Assembly (NCBI RefSeq): GCF_003605435.1
Contig: NZ_QXQB01000006.1
Coordinates: 1 to 64,000, forward strand
DNA from: Paenibacillus pinisoli
Lineage (GTDB): Bacteria > Bacillota > Bacilli > Paenibacillales > Paenibacillaceae
Length of the DNA stretch: 64,000 nt
Direction of reading: 5' to 3'
Numbering within the stretch: the stretch's first letter is position 1; the number at the start of each line of letters is the position of its first letter. Below are positions 35,781 to 43,238 of the stretch, in pieces. The notes beneath the pieces are model-generated. The model was not told the DNA's origin. It saw nothing but the letters and a program-made list of their open reading frames with translations, and did no database searches. A program made the translations under genes and the position numbers.

Positions 35781-35936
35781 TTGGAGAAGAAGGAATGGAA
35801 AGTACCGCATTTGGAAGTGCTGAATGTGAACATGACGATGAAGAAGAAGCCGCATAAGCCCGGCAAAGGTTCTGGTTCCGGCTCCGGCTCGGGCTCCAAT
35901 CCGGGATCCGATCCCAGCATTGGCTTTGGCAGCTAA
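35781..35936 (+). CDS. RiPP precursor peptide with paeninodin-like leader
   Basis: 51 residues, TTG start with GAAGGAGGTG 7-8 bases upstream. The leader, residues 1-20, reads LEKKEWKVPHLEVLNVNMTM (first residue Met in vivo). It matches the W/YxxPxL recognition motif and the Thr at position -2 of paeninodin-family lasso precursors. The predicted core, residues 21-51, begins KKKPHKPGK, continues with five Gly-Ser repeats and ends DPSIGFGS. It lacks Gly/Ala/Cys/Ser at position 1 and Asp/Glu at positions 7-9, so a lasso ring is not possible in the usual register. The C-terminal Ser matches the site phosphorylated by PadeK-type kinases, and such a kinase is encoded next. Confidence 0.72.
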   Translation: MEKKEWKVPHLEVLNVNMTMKKKPHKPGKGSGSGSGSGSNPGSDPSIGFGS

Positions 35937-35961
35937 GTAAGCGCATACATATGGTGAGGAT

Positions 35962-35994
35962 AGCCCTTATTCCCTGTCCGAAGGGATGGGGGCT
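35962..35994 (+). other. hairpin between peptide gene and kinase gene
   Basis: Interrupted stem AGCCC...CCCT / AGGG...GGGCT with a GTCCGA-type loop and internal mismatches, followed by TATTA rather than a T run. It lies between the precursor stop and the kinase RBS. It may stabilise the precursor mRNA or weaken read-through, so that peptide exceeds enzyme. Confidence 0.4.
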
Positions 35995-36017
35995 TATTAC
36001 ATTCACGGGAGGTTCTA

Positions 36018-37025
36018 ATGACTACTGCTGCTCTAGCTTATCTATATACGGCCTTTGGCCTGCGCTTCAGAAGCGACATCCCGCCGTCCGAGGCTCATGA
36101 TTTGGATGACAATAGTTCCCCAGGCTTGCCGGCAGACGTAGAAGTGACCTATGGAGGCCTGGAGGCGCTATGGTCGGAGCTGGCAGGGGAGGATGAGGCA
36201 TATGTCATTCAAGAGAACTTTGTTTTGTTCCTGATTGAGAACGTCGCCCGTTATCTTGTTCGTGACGGCAACCGCATTATCGTCTCGCCGATCGGGAACC
36301 CGCCTGTTGAGAAGCTGCGCCTTTTTTTGGACGGCTACGCGGTGTCAGCTCTTCTGCTGCAGAGAAGAGTGCTTCCCCTGCATGGAAGCGCGATTGCGAT
36401 ACAGGGCAAGGCCTACGCGATTGTAGGCCAATCCGGCGCAGGCAAATCGACGCTTACACGGGCGTTTCTGGAGCAAGGCTACAGCTTTCTGACCGATGAT
36501 GTCATTCCGGTCTCCATGCCTAAGGATGGTTCCGCGCCTATCGTTATGCCGGCTCTGCCGGAACAGAAGCTGTGGCAGGAATGTCTGCCGCACTTCGATC
36601 TGAACGGCAATAGCTTATCTGCGATCTATGAGCGCGAGGTAAAGCGCGGCGACAATGCGGCCAGACGCATGAAGTATGCGGTGGCGGTCGACCGGCTGCA
36701 GCGCGAAGCCCTGCCGCTAGGCGGTATCTTTGAGCTTGTGAAGGAGCCGGCCGGGGAAGAACACGTATCGCTCCATCCGATTCAGAAGGCGGAGAAGTTC
36801 CAAGCGCTGCTTCAGCATACCTTCCACCGGGCGCTAATTCCGCCGCTTGGCTTGCTGGAGTGGCATTTTGAGTCCGTAACCTCGCTTGTAAGAGAGATTC
36901 CGGCGTACCGGGTGAAGCGAGCGCCTTCGGTATTTACAGCTCATGAGCTTGTGGAATTAATCGTTAGCCATATTGGAGAGGGGGAGCGCAATGATTGCGG
37001 CATTAACATTGGACAGCTGCGTTAG
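36018..37025 (+). CDS. HPr-kinase-like peptide kinase (PadeK/ThcoK type)
   Basis: 335 residues, ATG behind GGGAGG. The C-terminal half has the HPr kinase/phosphorylase P-loop GQSGAGKST (137-145), an HGS motif at 122-124 and TDD at 159-161. The N-terminal ~110 residues are the variable region seen in lasso-cluster kinases. It is too different from HprK (no DRTB N-domain signature) to be the carbon-control kinase. PadeK/ThcoK enzymes phosphorylate the C-terminal Ser of lasso precursors, and the adjacent peptide ends in Ser. It overlaps the RRE gene by 35 bases. Activity on this peptide is inference. Confidence 0.8.
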   Translation: MTTAALAYLYTAFGLRFRSDIPPSEAHDLDDNSSPGLPADVEVTYGGLEALWSELAGEDEAYVIQENFVLFLIENVARYLVRDGNRIIVSPIGNPPVEKLRLFLDGYAVSALLLQRRVLPLHGSAIAIQGKAYAIVGQSGAGKSTLTRAFLEQGYSFLTDDVIPVSMPKDGSAPIVMPALPEQKLWQECLPHFDLNGNSLSAIYEREVKRGDNAARRMKYAVAVDRLQREALPLGGIFELVKEPAGEEHVSLHPIQKAEKFQALLQHTFHRALIPPLGLLEWHFESVTSLVREIPAYRVKRAPSVFTAHELVELIVSHIGEGERNDCGINIGQLR

Positions 37026-37278
37026 GCAAGGGGAGGAGCATCTGGCCTCGGATATCGAGGGTGAGAAGGTATTGCTGCATACGGGAACATACGCTTATTA
37101 CAATTTGGGAGATATCGGGGGAGATATATGGTCTCGGCTGGAGGGGGCGGCGACGGTCCGGCAAGTGGTGGATGCGCTTATGATCGATTATGCGGTCGAG
37201 CGCCCCGAGTGCGAGCGCCGGGTGCTGGACTTTCTGGAGCAGCTGCGCGAGCAAGGGCTCATCCGGGTTGAAGCGTAG
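36991..37278 (+). CDS. PqqD-like RiPP recognition element (lasso B1 type)
   Basis: 95 residues from ATG 36991 with GAGAGGGGGAG upstream. It shows the PqqD/RRE winged-helix pattern: a beta hairpin ending VLLHTGTYAYYNLGDIGGDI, then WSRLEGAATVRQVVDALM, and a C-terminal helix ending LREQGLIRVEA. Stand-alone B1 proteins bind the leader and present it to enzymes. In lasso clusters the partners are the B2 protease and cyclase, both absent here. It may instead present the peptide to the kinase or other enzymes. Confidence 0.85.
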   Translation: MIAALTLDSCVRQGEEHLASDIEGEKVLLHTGTYAYYNLGDIGGDIWSRLEGAATVRQVVDALMIDYAVERPECERRVLDFLEQLREQGLIRVEA

Positions 37279-37320
37279 GGCCGCGGACGCTGAGGGCCGC
37301 GACAAGGGAGGCAAGCAGCC

Positions 37321-39114
37321 ATGAGGGCTATCGTCTATTTCATGAAGGATATGCTCCGTTTTGCCGGGAGCAAGCTTGTGTTCAATTTCGCTGGCATGCT
37401 CGCCATCGGCATGATGCAATCCGCGGGTATTCTACTGATCGTCCCGCTGCTCGGCCTTACAGGCCTTATCGAGCTGAAGGGGGATGACTTCGGCTACCTG
37501 GCCGGCTTGCTGGATTGGTTCGGACATATCCCTTTCATGCAAAGCCTGGCAGGGATTCTAGCTCTGTATGTGCTTATTATCATAGGGCAAAGCTTTATCG
37601 GACGGCATCAAGCTATTGTAGACAAGCGCATCCAGCAGGGGTATCTTCGCAAGCTTCGGGAGGATACGTACAGCAGCTTGCTGCGGGCTGACTGGGCTTT
37701 TTATTTGCGCAACCGCAACGCTGATCTGGTGAAAATGCTGACGATCGAGATTGCACAGGTGAAAAAAGGCATCGGGTTATCGCTGGATTTCATCTCTGCG
37801 CTTATTTTCGCTGCCGTTAAGATTGGCTTGGCTATCGCGCTCTCGCCTAAAATTACAATTGCGGTATTGCTGAGCGGAGGCATTCTGCTGCTCTTCTCAC
37901 GGTACTTCACCCGCAAGGCCAAGCAATTCGGCCAAGATAATCTGGAGCTGTCCAAAATCTATCAGGCTGGCGTTACCGACCATCTAAGCGGCATGAAGGA
38001 TATCAAGAGCAATACGCTGGAGCGTGTGCATGTCCACTGGATGAATGTGCTGCTGCGGAAGGTGGAGCATAATGCGATAGCTTATACGAAAATGAAAACA
38101 AATTCCCAATTTATATATAGCGCTGCGTCGGCCGTTCTGCTGGCGGTGTTCGTCTATGTGCTGGTCAGTCTGTTTCAATCACAGCCCGCTCAGCTGCTGC
38201 TTATTATCGTTATTTTTTCCCGCTTGTGGCCGGTCGTCTCGAGCATGCAGTCCAGTCTGGAGAGCGTCGCCGCGCTCATTCCGTCACTGGAGGCGCTGAT
38301 TAAGCTGCAGCAGGAATGCGCAGAATCGCAGGAGCTGATGAACGGGAGGTTTGCGGGCGGCAGAACGCTGGAGCTGCGGCATGGGCTGGAGCTGCGCGGA
38401 GTCAGCTTCCGCTACCGCCAGGAAGGCGATCGCCCGTATGCGCTGAACAATATCCATATGCATATCCCTGCCGGGCAGATGACAGCCATTGCCGGTCCCT
38501 CGGGCGCTGGCAAAAGCACGCTCGTCGATATGCTTCTGGGCTTGCATAAGCCGGAGAGAGGGGAAGTGCTGGTCGACGGCTCGCCGCTTGCCGAGCATAA
38601 TCTGCTGCCGCTCAGGCGCGCAGTCAGCTATGTGTCGCAAGACCCTTTCCTGTTCCACGCCTCTCTGCGCGATAACCTGATGCTGATGAATGAGTCGGCG
38701 ACGGAAGAGGAGCTGTGGGAAGCATTGGATCTGGCTGCGGCGGGCGACTTGGCCCGGGGTCTGCCTGAGAGGCTGGATACGATAATCGGCGATCGGGGCG
38801 TCCGCTTGTCCGGGGGCGAACGGCAGCGGATTGTGCTGGCGCGGGCGCTATTGCGCAAGCCCGCCATTCTCATATTGGACGAGGCGACCAGCGCGCTGGA
38901 TACCGTAACGGAGCGGCGCGTGAAGGAGACGCTGGACAGTCTGAAGGGAAGCATGACCATCATTGTGATCGCACACCGATTGTCTACGATTCAGCATGCG
39001 GATCAAGTTATTGTGCTTGATCATGGAGAGATTGTTCAGCGCGGCGGTTACGACGATTTGGCAGTCGACGGGAAAAGGCTATTCGGCAGGATGGTTGGAC
39101 ATTCGACCGGCTGA
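37321..39114 (+). CDS. ABC exporter (fused TM and ATPase) for the peptide product
   Basis: 597 residues. Six TM segments over residues 20-320 are followed by an ATPase with Walker A GPSGAGKST (392-400), signature LSGGERQR, Walker B ILILDEATSALD and the H-loop in IVIAHRLST. The N-terminus begins directly with a TM segment, so there is no C39 peptidase domain to remove a double-Gly leader. This matches lasso D exporters. It starts 42 bases after the RRE gene. A terminator follows at 39144. Confidence 0.9.
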   Translation: MRAIVYFMKDMLRFAGSKLVFNFAGMLAIGMMQSAGILLIVPLLGLTGLIELKGDDFGYLAGLLDWFGHIPFMQSLAGILALYVLIIIGQSFIGRHQAIVDKRIQQGYLRKLREDTYSSLLRADWAFYLRNRNADLVKMLTIEIAQVKKGIGLSLDFISALIFAAVKIGLAIALSPKITIAVLLSGGILLLFSRYFTRKAKQFGQDNLELSKIYQAGVTDHLSGMKDIKSNTLERVHVHWMNVLLRKVEHNAIAYTKMKTNSQFIYSAASAVLLAVFVYVLVSLFQSQPAQLLLIIVIFSRLWPVVSSMQSSLESVAALIPSLEALIKLQQECAESQELMNGRFAGGRTLELRHGLELRGVSFRYRQEGDRPYALNNIHMHIPAGQMTAIAGPSGAGKSTLVDMLLGLHKPERGEVLVDGSPLAEHNLLPLRRAVSYVSQDPFLFHASLRDNLMLMNESATEEELWEALDLAAAGDLARGLPERLDTIIGDRGVRLSGGERQRIVLARALLRKPAILILDEATSALDTVTERRVKETLDSLKGSMTIIVIAHRLSTIQHADQVIVLDHGEIVQRGGYDDLAVDGKRLFGRMVGHSTG

Positions 39115-39143
39115 GCAGGACTAGAGCCAATTGGCATTAGATG

Positions 39144-39166
39144 ATCCCCCATATGGGGGATTTTTT
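39144..39166 (+). terminator. rho-independent terminator after the exporter
   Basis: Perfect ATCCCCC / GGGGGAT stem, ATAT loop, TTTTTT tail. The following genes probably have their own promoter or depend on read-through. Confidence 0.85.
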
Positions 39167-39257
39167 GCGTATTAGAAAAAAAGTAGTATTTAGTTGATAG
39201 ACGCGAAAATGGTCGAACTAGTAGTATTGGCATAGATGAACGAGGGGGCAGCAAGTC

Positions 39258-39782
39258 ATGGATGTCAGCTTTTCCGTATGTGCTACCGAGGTGTATCACG
39301 CCAAATATTTGGATTTTATGTTGAGGCATTATGATGATCTTCATATGCCGTATCCATTTGTCGTATCCTTCGGCATGATCTCAAGTCCGACCCTGCTGGG
39401 GAGGGAAGCGATTGTATGCCTCAATGAGGAGAATGAGGCAGTCGGAGCGCTCGGCTATATCCATGGAACTGGCGAGAAGCAATACGAGGATGAGCATGTG
39501 GTGCAAATCCAGGCCATTTATTTAGATAGGCACTATAGAGTGACAAGGCTTTTTCTGCAAATGCTGCAATTCCTTCTGCATCATCTGCGCCATCAGCCAG
39601 TTCCTGTAACGGAAATCGTATTTTGGACGGGGCAGACCCCTTCCATCCAGAGAATCGCAGCAAAGCTCGCCATACTGGAGTCCGAGACAGAGACTGAATT
39701 CGGCAAGCTGTCGGCTTACCGGACCAAGCTGACCGATTTGGAGGCGTATTTGAATAAGTTTCGACCTTTGGCGCTTGCCTAA
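39258..39782 (+). CDS. GNAT-like protein 1 of the peptide locus
   Basis: 174 residues. The order of elements fits an acetyltransferase fold: AIVCLNEENEAVGALGYIHG (strands 2-3), VVQIQAIYLDRHYRVTRLFL (strand 4 plus helix 3), VTEIVFWTGQTPSIQRIAAK (strand 5 and helix 4). The acetyl-CoA loop, usually Q/RxxGxG/A, is reduced to RHYRVTR. It may therefore be divergent or inactive. It is followed closely by a second GNAT-like gene. The direct repeat AGTAGTATT at 39182 and 39220 lies in the upstream region. Confidence 0.5.
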   Translation: MDVSFSVCATEVYHAKYLDFMLRHYDDLHMPYPFVVSFGMISSPTLLGREAIVCLNEENEAVGALGYIHGTGEKQYEDEHVVQIQAIYLDRHYRVTRLFLQMLQFLLHHLRHQPVPVTEIVFWTGQTPSIQRIAAKLAILESETETEFGKLSAYRTKLTDLEAYLNKFRPLALA

Positions 39783-39816
39783 GACCCCAAAAAGAATGGA
39801 TTCAGGAGGGGTATTC

Positions 39817-40311
39817 ATGATTCGTGCGGCAACCAAGCTTTGCGAGCGGGATTCCGACTATGCCCGGTTCGCACGCTTCTATCTCACATATAGCCGGCAG
39901 TTTCGCCGCAACTATACGATCGAAATAGCTGCGGCCCATATTTTAATGACTCTGCCAACCAGCTATATCTTCATGTATGAGAATGAATCAGGCGAATTCA
40001 TCGGGTTTGTTCAATATTACTATGAACCGGATAGGCACACGGCGTTTATCGATTCGGCCATCCTGATGGAAGAGTACCGCAGCAGCAGGGTTTTTTATGA
40101 AGGAATTCGCGACTTGGTCCGGCATATATGCAGCAAATATCCGACCGTACGCCGCATTCGGTTCCATGCCCTGGCCGAGAATCGGTACTTGAACCGGTTG
40201 TACGGGAAGTTCGCCGATAGGATTGGAGAGAGAGACAACGGCGGCGATCCGGAATACATTTATAGCTCTGAAGTGAGCAGGCTGAAAGCTTATTTGAGAT
40301 TGGAATCGTAA
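39817..40311 (+). CDS. GNAT-like protein 2 of the peptide locus
   Basis: 164 residues from ATG 39817 behind GGAGGGG. The fold order again suggests GNAT: FMYENESGEFIGFVQYYYEP, TAFIDSAILMEEYRSSRVFY, then IRFHALAENRYLNRLYGKFA, where an Asn and a Tyr resemble the catalytic helix of acetyltransferases. The CoA loop is again degenerate (EEYRSSR). Two related genes in tandem beside a Lys-rich peptide suggest acylation of that peptide, or self-protection; neither is shown. Confidence 0.5.
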   Translation: MIRAATKLCERDSDYARFARFYLTYSRQFRRNYTIEIAAAHILMTLPTSYIFMYENESGEFIGFVQYYYEPDRHTAFIDSAILMEEYRSSRVFYEGIRDLVRHICSKYPTVRRIRFHALAENRYLNRLYGKFADRIGERDNGGDPEYIYSSEVSRLKAYLRLES

Positions 40312-40340
40312 GCAAGTATTTCATGGAGGAGGTGAAAAAG

Positions 40341-40463
40341 ATGATCCCACAACCACCTACAATTAAACAAAATATTAAGGGTAGCGGCTTCGGCCGTATT
40401 GACGTCCTGAACGTTCTGAAAGTGAACGAGCAGCTCAGAACTTCCGCGGCTTCCAGCAAGTAA
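40341..40463 (+). CDS. second small peptide gene of the locus
   Basis: 40 residues, ATG 40341 with the excellent RBS GGAGGAGGTG. It starts MIPQPPTIKQNIKG and contains GRIDVLNVLKVNEQL, then a Ser/Ala-rich tail ending SAASSK. The segment DVLNV parallels EVLNV in the first peptide's leader, so it may be a second precursor or a helper peptide recognised by the same RRE. It is followed within 35 bases by a strong terminator. Too short to assign by family. Confidence 0.6.
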   Translation: MIPQPPTIKQNIKGSGFGRIDVLNVLKVNEQLRTSAASSK

Positions 40464-40497
40464 TAAGCGGTACCTGGCCTTTGTGCCAGAACAGATC

Positions 40498-40544
40498 AAG
40501 CAGGCAAGAGCATTGGTTGCGAAATGCTCCTTGCCTGCTTTTTT
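40498..40544 (+). terminator. strong terminator closing the peptide locus
   Basis: Long stem AAGCAGGCAAGAGCATT / AATGCTCCTTGCCTGCTT with one bulge, then TTTT. It separates the peptide locus from the aldolase/oxidase pair. Confidence 0.9.
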
Positions 40545-40695
40545 GCGTGCGGTTAATGGGAATGGGTCAACCAAAGCAAAATTCAGGCTATGCTTGCCCG
40601 TTATGGCAAATAGGAGGAAAGTGATCCCTTTAACCAGAATACAATTAGGCATAACGTCACAGGTATAGTACGTAACTCTGGGGAGTTGAGCGTAG

Positions 40696-41883
40696 ATGGG
40701 GATATATGCCGAGTATAAGGAAGCCTTTAAAGACGTCGCGATGCCGTTTGCTTTTGTGGATGTGGATAGGCTGGAGGCGAATATCGCGGCTATTGCCCAT
40801 GCGGCAGGAAACAAGTATATCCGAATAGCAAGCAAGTCCATTCGTTCGGTTGGCGTGCTGCGGTTAATATTGGAGGCGCACCCGGCCTATCGCGGGATCA
40901 TGTGCTATACCGCAGCGGAAGCAGTGTTTCTGGCGGATCAGGGACTGGATGACTTGCTGCTTGGTTACCCGCAGGGCATGTCGGCTTCCATCGATGGGTT
41001 GCTTGACCGGATTGCAGAAGGCAAGACGATCTCCTTTATGGTGGATTGTGCCGAGCATGTCGAGGAGCTAGAGGGGCGAGCCAAGGCGCGAGGCGTTATC
41101 GTGCCGTTATGCCTGGATCTGGATTTGTCCGTATCTTATCCGGGCTTGCGCTTCGGGGTATGGCGCTCACCCTTGTCGGCATGGCCGCAAATGAAAGCGG
41201 TTGCGGAGCGGATTGTGCAATCTCCTTGGCTCAAGCTCGACGGATTAATGGGCTATGAAGCCCAGATTGCGGGCGTAGGCGACAATGCGCCTGGAGCGGC
41301 AATGCGCAACGGGCTTATTCAATGGCTGAAGAAGCGCTCCATAGCCGAAGTGTCGCGAAGACGGGAGGAAGCCGTGCGCGGCATCGAGGGGCTGGGCGTC
41401 AAGCTGCGCTTTGTGAATGCCGGGGGAACAGGCAGTCTGGACAGCTCGAAGCAAGAGCCGTGGGTGACGGAGCTTACGGCGGGCTCGGGCTTTTATTCGC
41501 CGGGCTTGTTCGACAATTATAAGACGTTCCGTTATCAGCCTGCCGCAGGTTACGCCGTAGAAGTCGTGCGCCGGCCAAGCGATAATATCGTCACTTGCCT
41601 TGGCGGCGGTTATACCGCATCTGGTGCGGCGGGGGCCGACAAGCTGCCGAAGCCGTATTTGCCGGAGGGGCTGACTCTGTTCCCGCTTGAAGGAGCGGGA
41701 GAAGTCCAGACGCCGCTGCGCTGTTCCAAGGATGTGAGGATGGAGATTGGCGATCCGGTATTTTTCCGCCATGCGAAGGCTGGAGAGCTGTGCGAGCGAT
41801 TCCCGGTGCTGCATGCGGTATCGAGGAGCAGGCTGGTTGGACAATACGACACCTATCGGGGGATGGGGGAGTGTTTCTTATGA
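40696..41883 (+). CDS. PLP-dependent amino acid deaminase/aldolase (fold III, D-threonine-aldolase-like)
   Basis: 395 residues. The alanine-racemase-type N-terminal barrel begins AMPFAFVDVDRLEANIAAIA, with the Schiff-base Lys at about 47 in IRIASKSIRS. The C-terminal domain carries the DSD1-like metal region (FRHAKAGELCERFP). These enzymes act on D-hydroxy amino acids. It overlaps the FAD oxidase gene by 4 bases, a pairing I have seen as a unit in Gram-positive genomes. The substrate is not known. Confidence 0.82.
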   Translation: MGIYAEYKEAFKDVAMPFAFVDVDRLEANIAAIAHAAGNKYIRIASKSIRSVGVLRLILEAHPAYRGIMCYTAAEAVFLADQGLDDLLLGYPQGMSASIDGLLDRIAEGKTISFMVDCAEHVEELEGRAKARGVIVPLCLDLDLSVSYPGLRFGVWRSPLSAWPQMKAVAERIVQSPWLKLDGLMGYEAQIAGVGDNAPGAAMRNGLIQWLKKRSIAEVSRRREEAVRGIEGLGVKLRFVNAGGTGSLDSSKQEPWVTELTAGSGFYSPGLFDNYKTFRYQPAAGYAVEVVRRPSDNIVTCLGGGYTASGAAGADKLPKPYLPEGLTLFPLEGAGEVQTPLRCSKDVRMEIGDPVFFRHAKAGELCERFPVLHAVSRSRLVGQYDTYRGMGECFL

Positions 41884-43184
41884 GACGGAATGCTGCAGGC
41901 TGGTCCAATTGGTCGGGCTCGGTGAAGGCTACGCCGCGCGAGGTGCTGCTGCCCGCGTCTATTGAAGAGGTGGTTGGGGCTGTTCGCCGCTGCAAGCAAG
42001 AAGGCAGACGGCTTCGTGTCGTTGGCTCTGGCCATTCCTTCACGGCCATCGCCGCCAGCGATGATATGCTTATCTCGCTTGATCTGCTGCAGGGCATTGT
42101 AGAGGTGGATCCTGAAGGGGGCACTGCAACGGTATGGGCCGGCACCAAGCTGAAGCGGCTTGGCGAAGAGCTGTTCGTTCACGGGCTTGCGCAAGAAAAT
42201 TTGGGCGACATCGACGTGCAGTCCATCGCAGGGGCGATCAGTACGGGAACCCATGGAACGGGACGGGGGCTGGGCACCATCTCGACGCAAATCGCCGGCG
42301 TAACGGTCGTAACGGGTCAGGGCGAGGTTCTGACCTGCACGGTGGAGTCCCATCCGCAATGGTTCAAGGCGATGCAGGTCTCGCTTGGCGCGCTGGGCAT
42401 TATCGTGCAAGTGACGCTCAGATTGAGGCCGGCTTATAAGCTGGAGTATGTGAGCAGTCGCATGCCTCTTAAGCAATGCCTGCAGGAGTCCGTTCGACTC
42501 GCTGAGGAGAACCGCCACTTCGAGTTTTATTGGTTCCCTTACGCCGAGCCTTGCCAGATCAAGCTGATGAACGAGACGGATTCGCCGGTTGTCGTCCGCA
42601 AAGTAAGAGACTACCTGGGAGACGTTGTCGTCGAAAACGCCGTGTTCGGCTTATTGTCCGGCATATGCCGCAGGATGCCGAGCACGAGCGCCGCCATCAG
42701 CCGGCTGTCTGCTTCGCAGGTGCCGGTCGGCCGCAAGGTGCAGTACAGCCACAAGCTGTTCGCTACAGCGCGGCTTGTCCGGTTCAATGAGATGGAATAC
42801 AATTTGCCCGCTGAGGCGATGGTTCCGGTAATAGAAGAGATGCGGGAGACAATGGCCCGCATGAAGTTCCATGTCCACTTTCCCGTGGAATGCCGCTATG
42901 TTCAGGGAGACGATATTTGGCTGAGCCCTTCCTACGGGCGGGATTCCGCGTACATCGCGGTGCATATGTATAAGGGAATGCCGTATGAGGCTTATTTTGC
43001 CGCGATGGAGGAGATCTTTCTTCGTTATGGAGGACGTCCGCATTGGGGCAAGCTGCATACGCTGAGCGGCGGCCGTCTCAAGGAGAGATATCCCAGATGG
43101 GATGACTTTCGCAGCGTGCGGGCAGAGCTGGACCCGGATCGGATCCTGCTTAACCCGTATATTGAAAAGCTGCTCGATACATAA
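41880..43184 (+). CDS. FAD-linked oxidase, D-arabinono-1,4-lactone oxidase family
   Basis: 434 residues from ATG 41880, coupled to the aldolase gene. The FAD_binding_4 domain has GSGHSFTAIAASDDMLISLD, whose His could carry covalent FAD, and AGAISTGTHGTGRGLGTIS. The C-terminal ALO domain ends YPRWDDFRSVRAELDPDRIL. Family members oxidise sugar lactones or alditols, passing electrons to O2. The partner aldolase suggests a joint pathway for a hydroxy or amino sugar acid, which is inference. Confidence 0.88.
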   Translation: MRRNAAGWSNWSGSVKATPREVLLPASIEEVVGAVRRCKQEGRRLRVVGSGHSFTAIAASDDMLISLDLLQGIVEVDPEGGTATVWAGTKLKRLGEELFVHGLAQENLGDIDVQSIAGAISTGTHGTGRGLGTISTQIAGVTVVTGQGEVLTCTVESHPQWFKAMQVSLGALGIIVQVTLRLRPAYKLEYVSSRMPLKQCLQESVRLAEENRHFEFYWFPYAEPCQIKLMNETDSPVVVRKVRDYLGDVVVENAVFGLLSGICRRMPSTSAAISRLSASQVPVGRKVQYSHKLFATARLVRFNEMEYNLPAEAMVPVIEEMRETMARMKFHVHFPVECRYVQGDDIWLSPSYGRDSAYIAVHMYKGMPYEAYFAAMEEIFLRYGGRPHWGKLHTLSGGRLKERYPRWDDFRSVRAELDPDRILLNPYIEKLLDT

Positions 43185-43201
43185 CCGTATCCATAAAAAA
43201 A

Positions 43202-43232
43202 CGCATTCCTTAGCCGCTGGCCGAGGAATGCG
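43202..43232. terminator. terminator between convergent oxidase and GNAT genes
   Basis: Stem CGCATTCCT / AGGAATGCG with an inner GC-rich part; a run of seven A before it gives a T tail on the minus strand. Confidence 0.8.
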
Positions 43233-43238
43233 ATTTCG

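Noticed and set aside
35781..40311. Complete lasso peptide cluster
   Set aside because: No asparagine-synthetase-like cyclase or transglutaminase-like B2 protease is encoded, and the core lacks the ring-forming residues.
40696..43184. Aldolase and FAD oxidase as tailoring enzymes of the RiPP locus
   Set aside because: A strong terminator at 40498-40544 and a 233-base gap separate them, and they form a coupled metabolic pair of their own.
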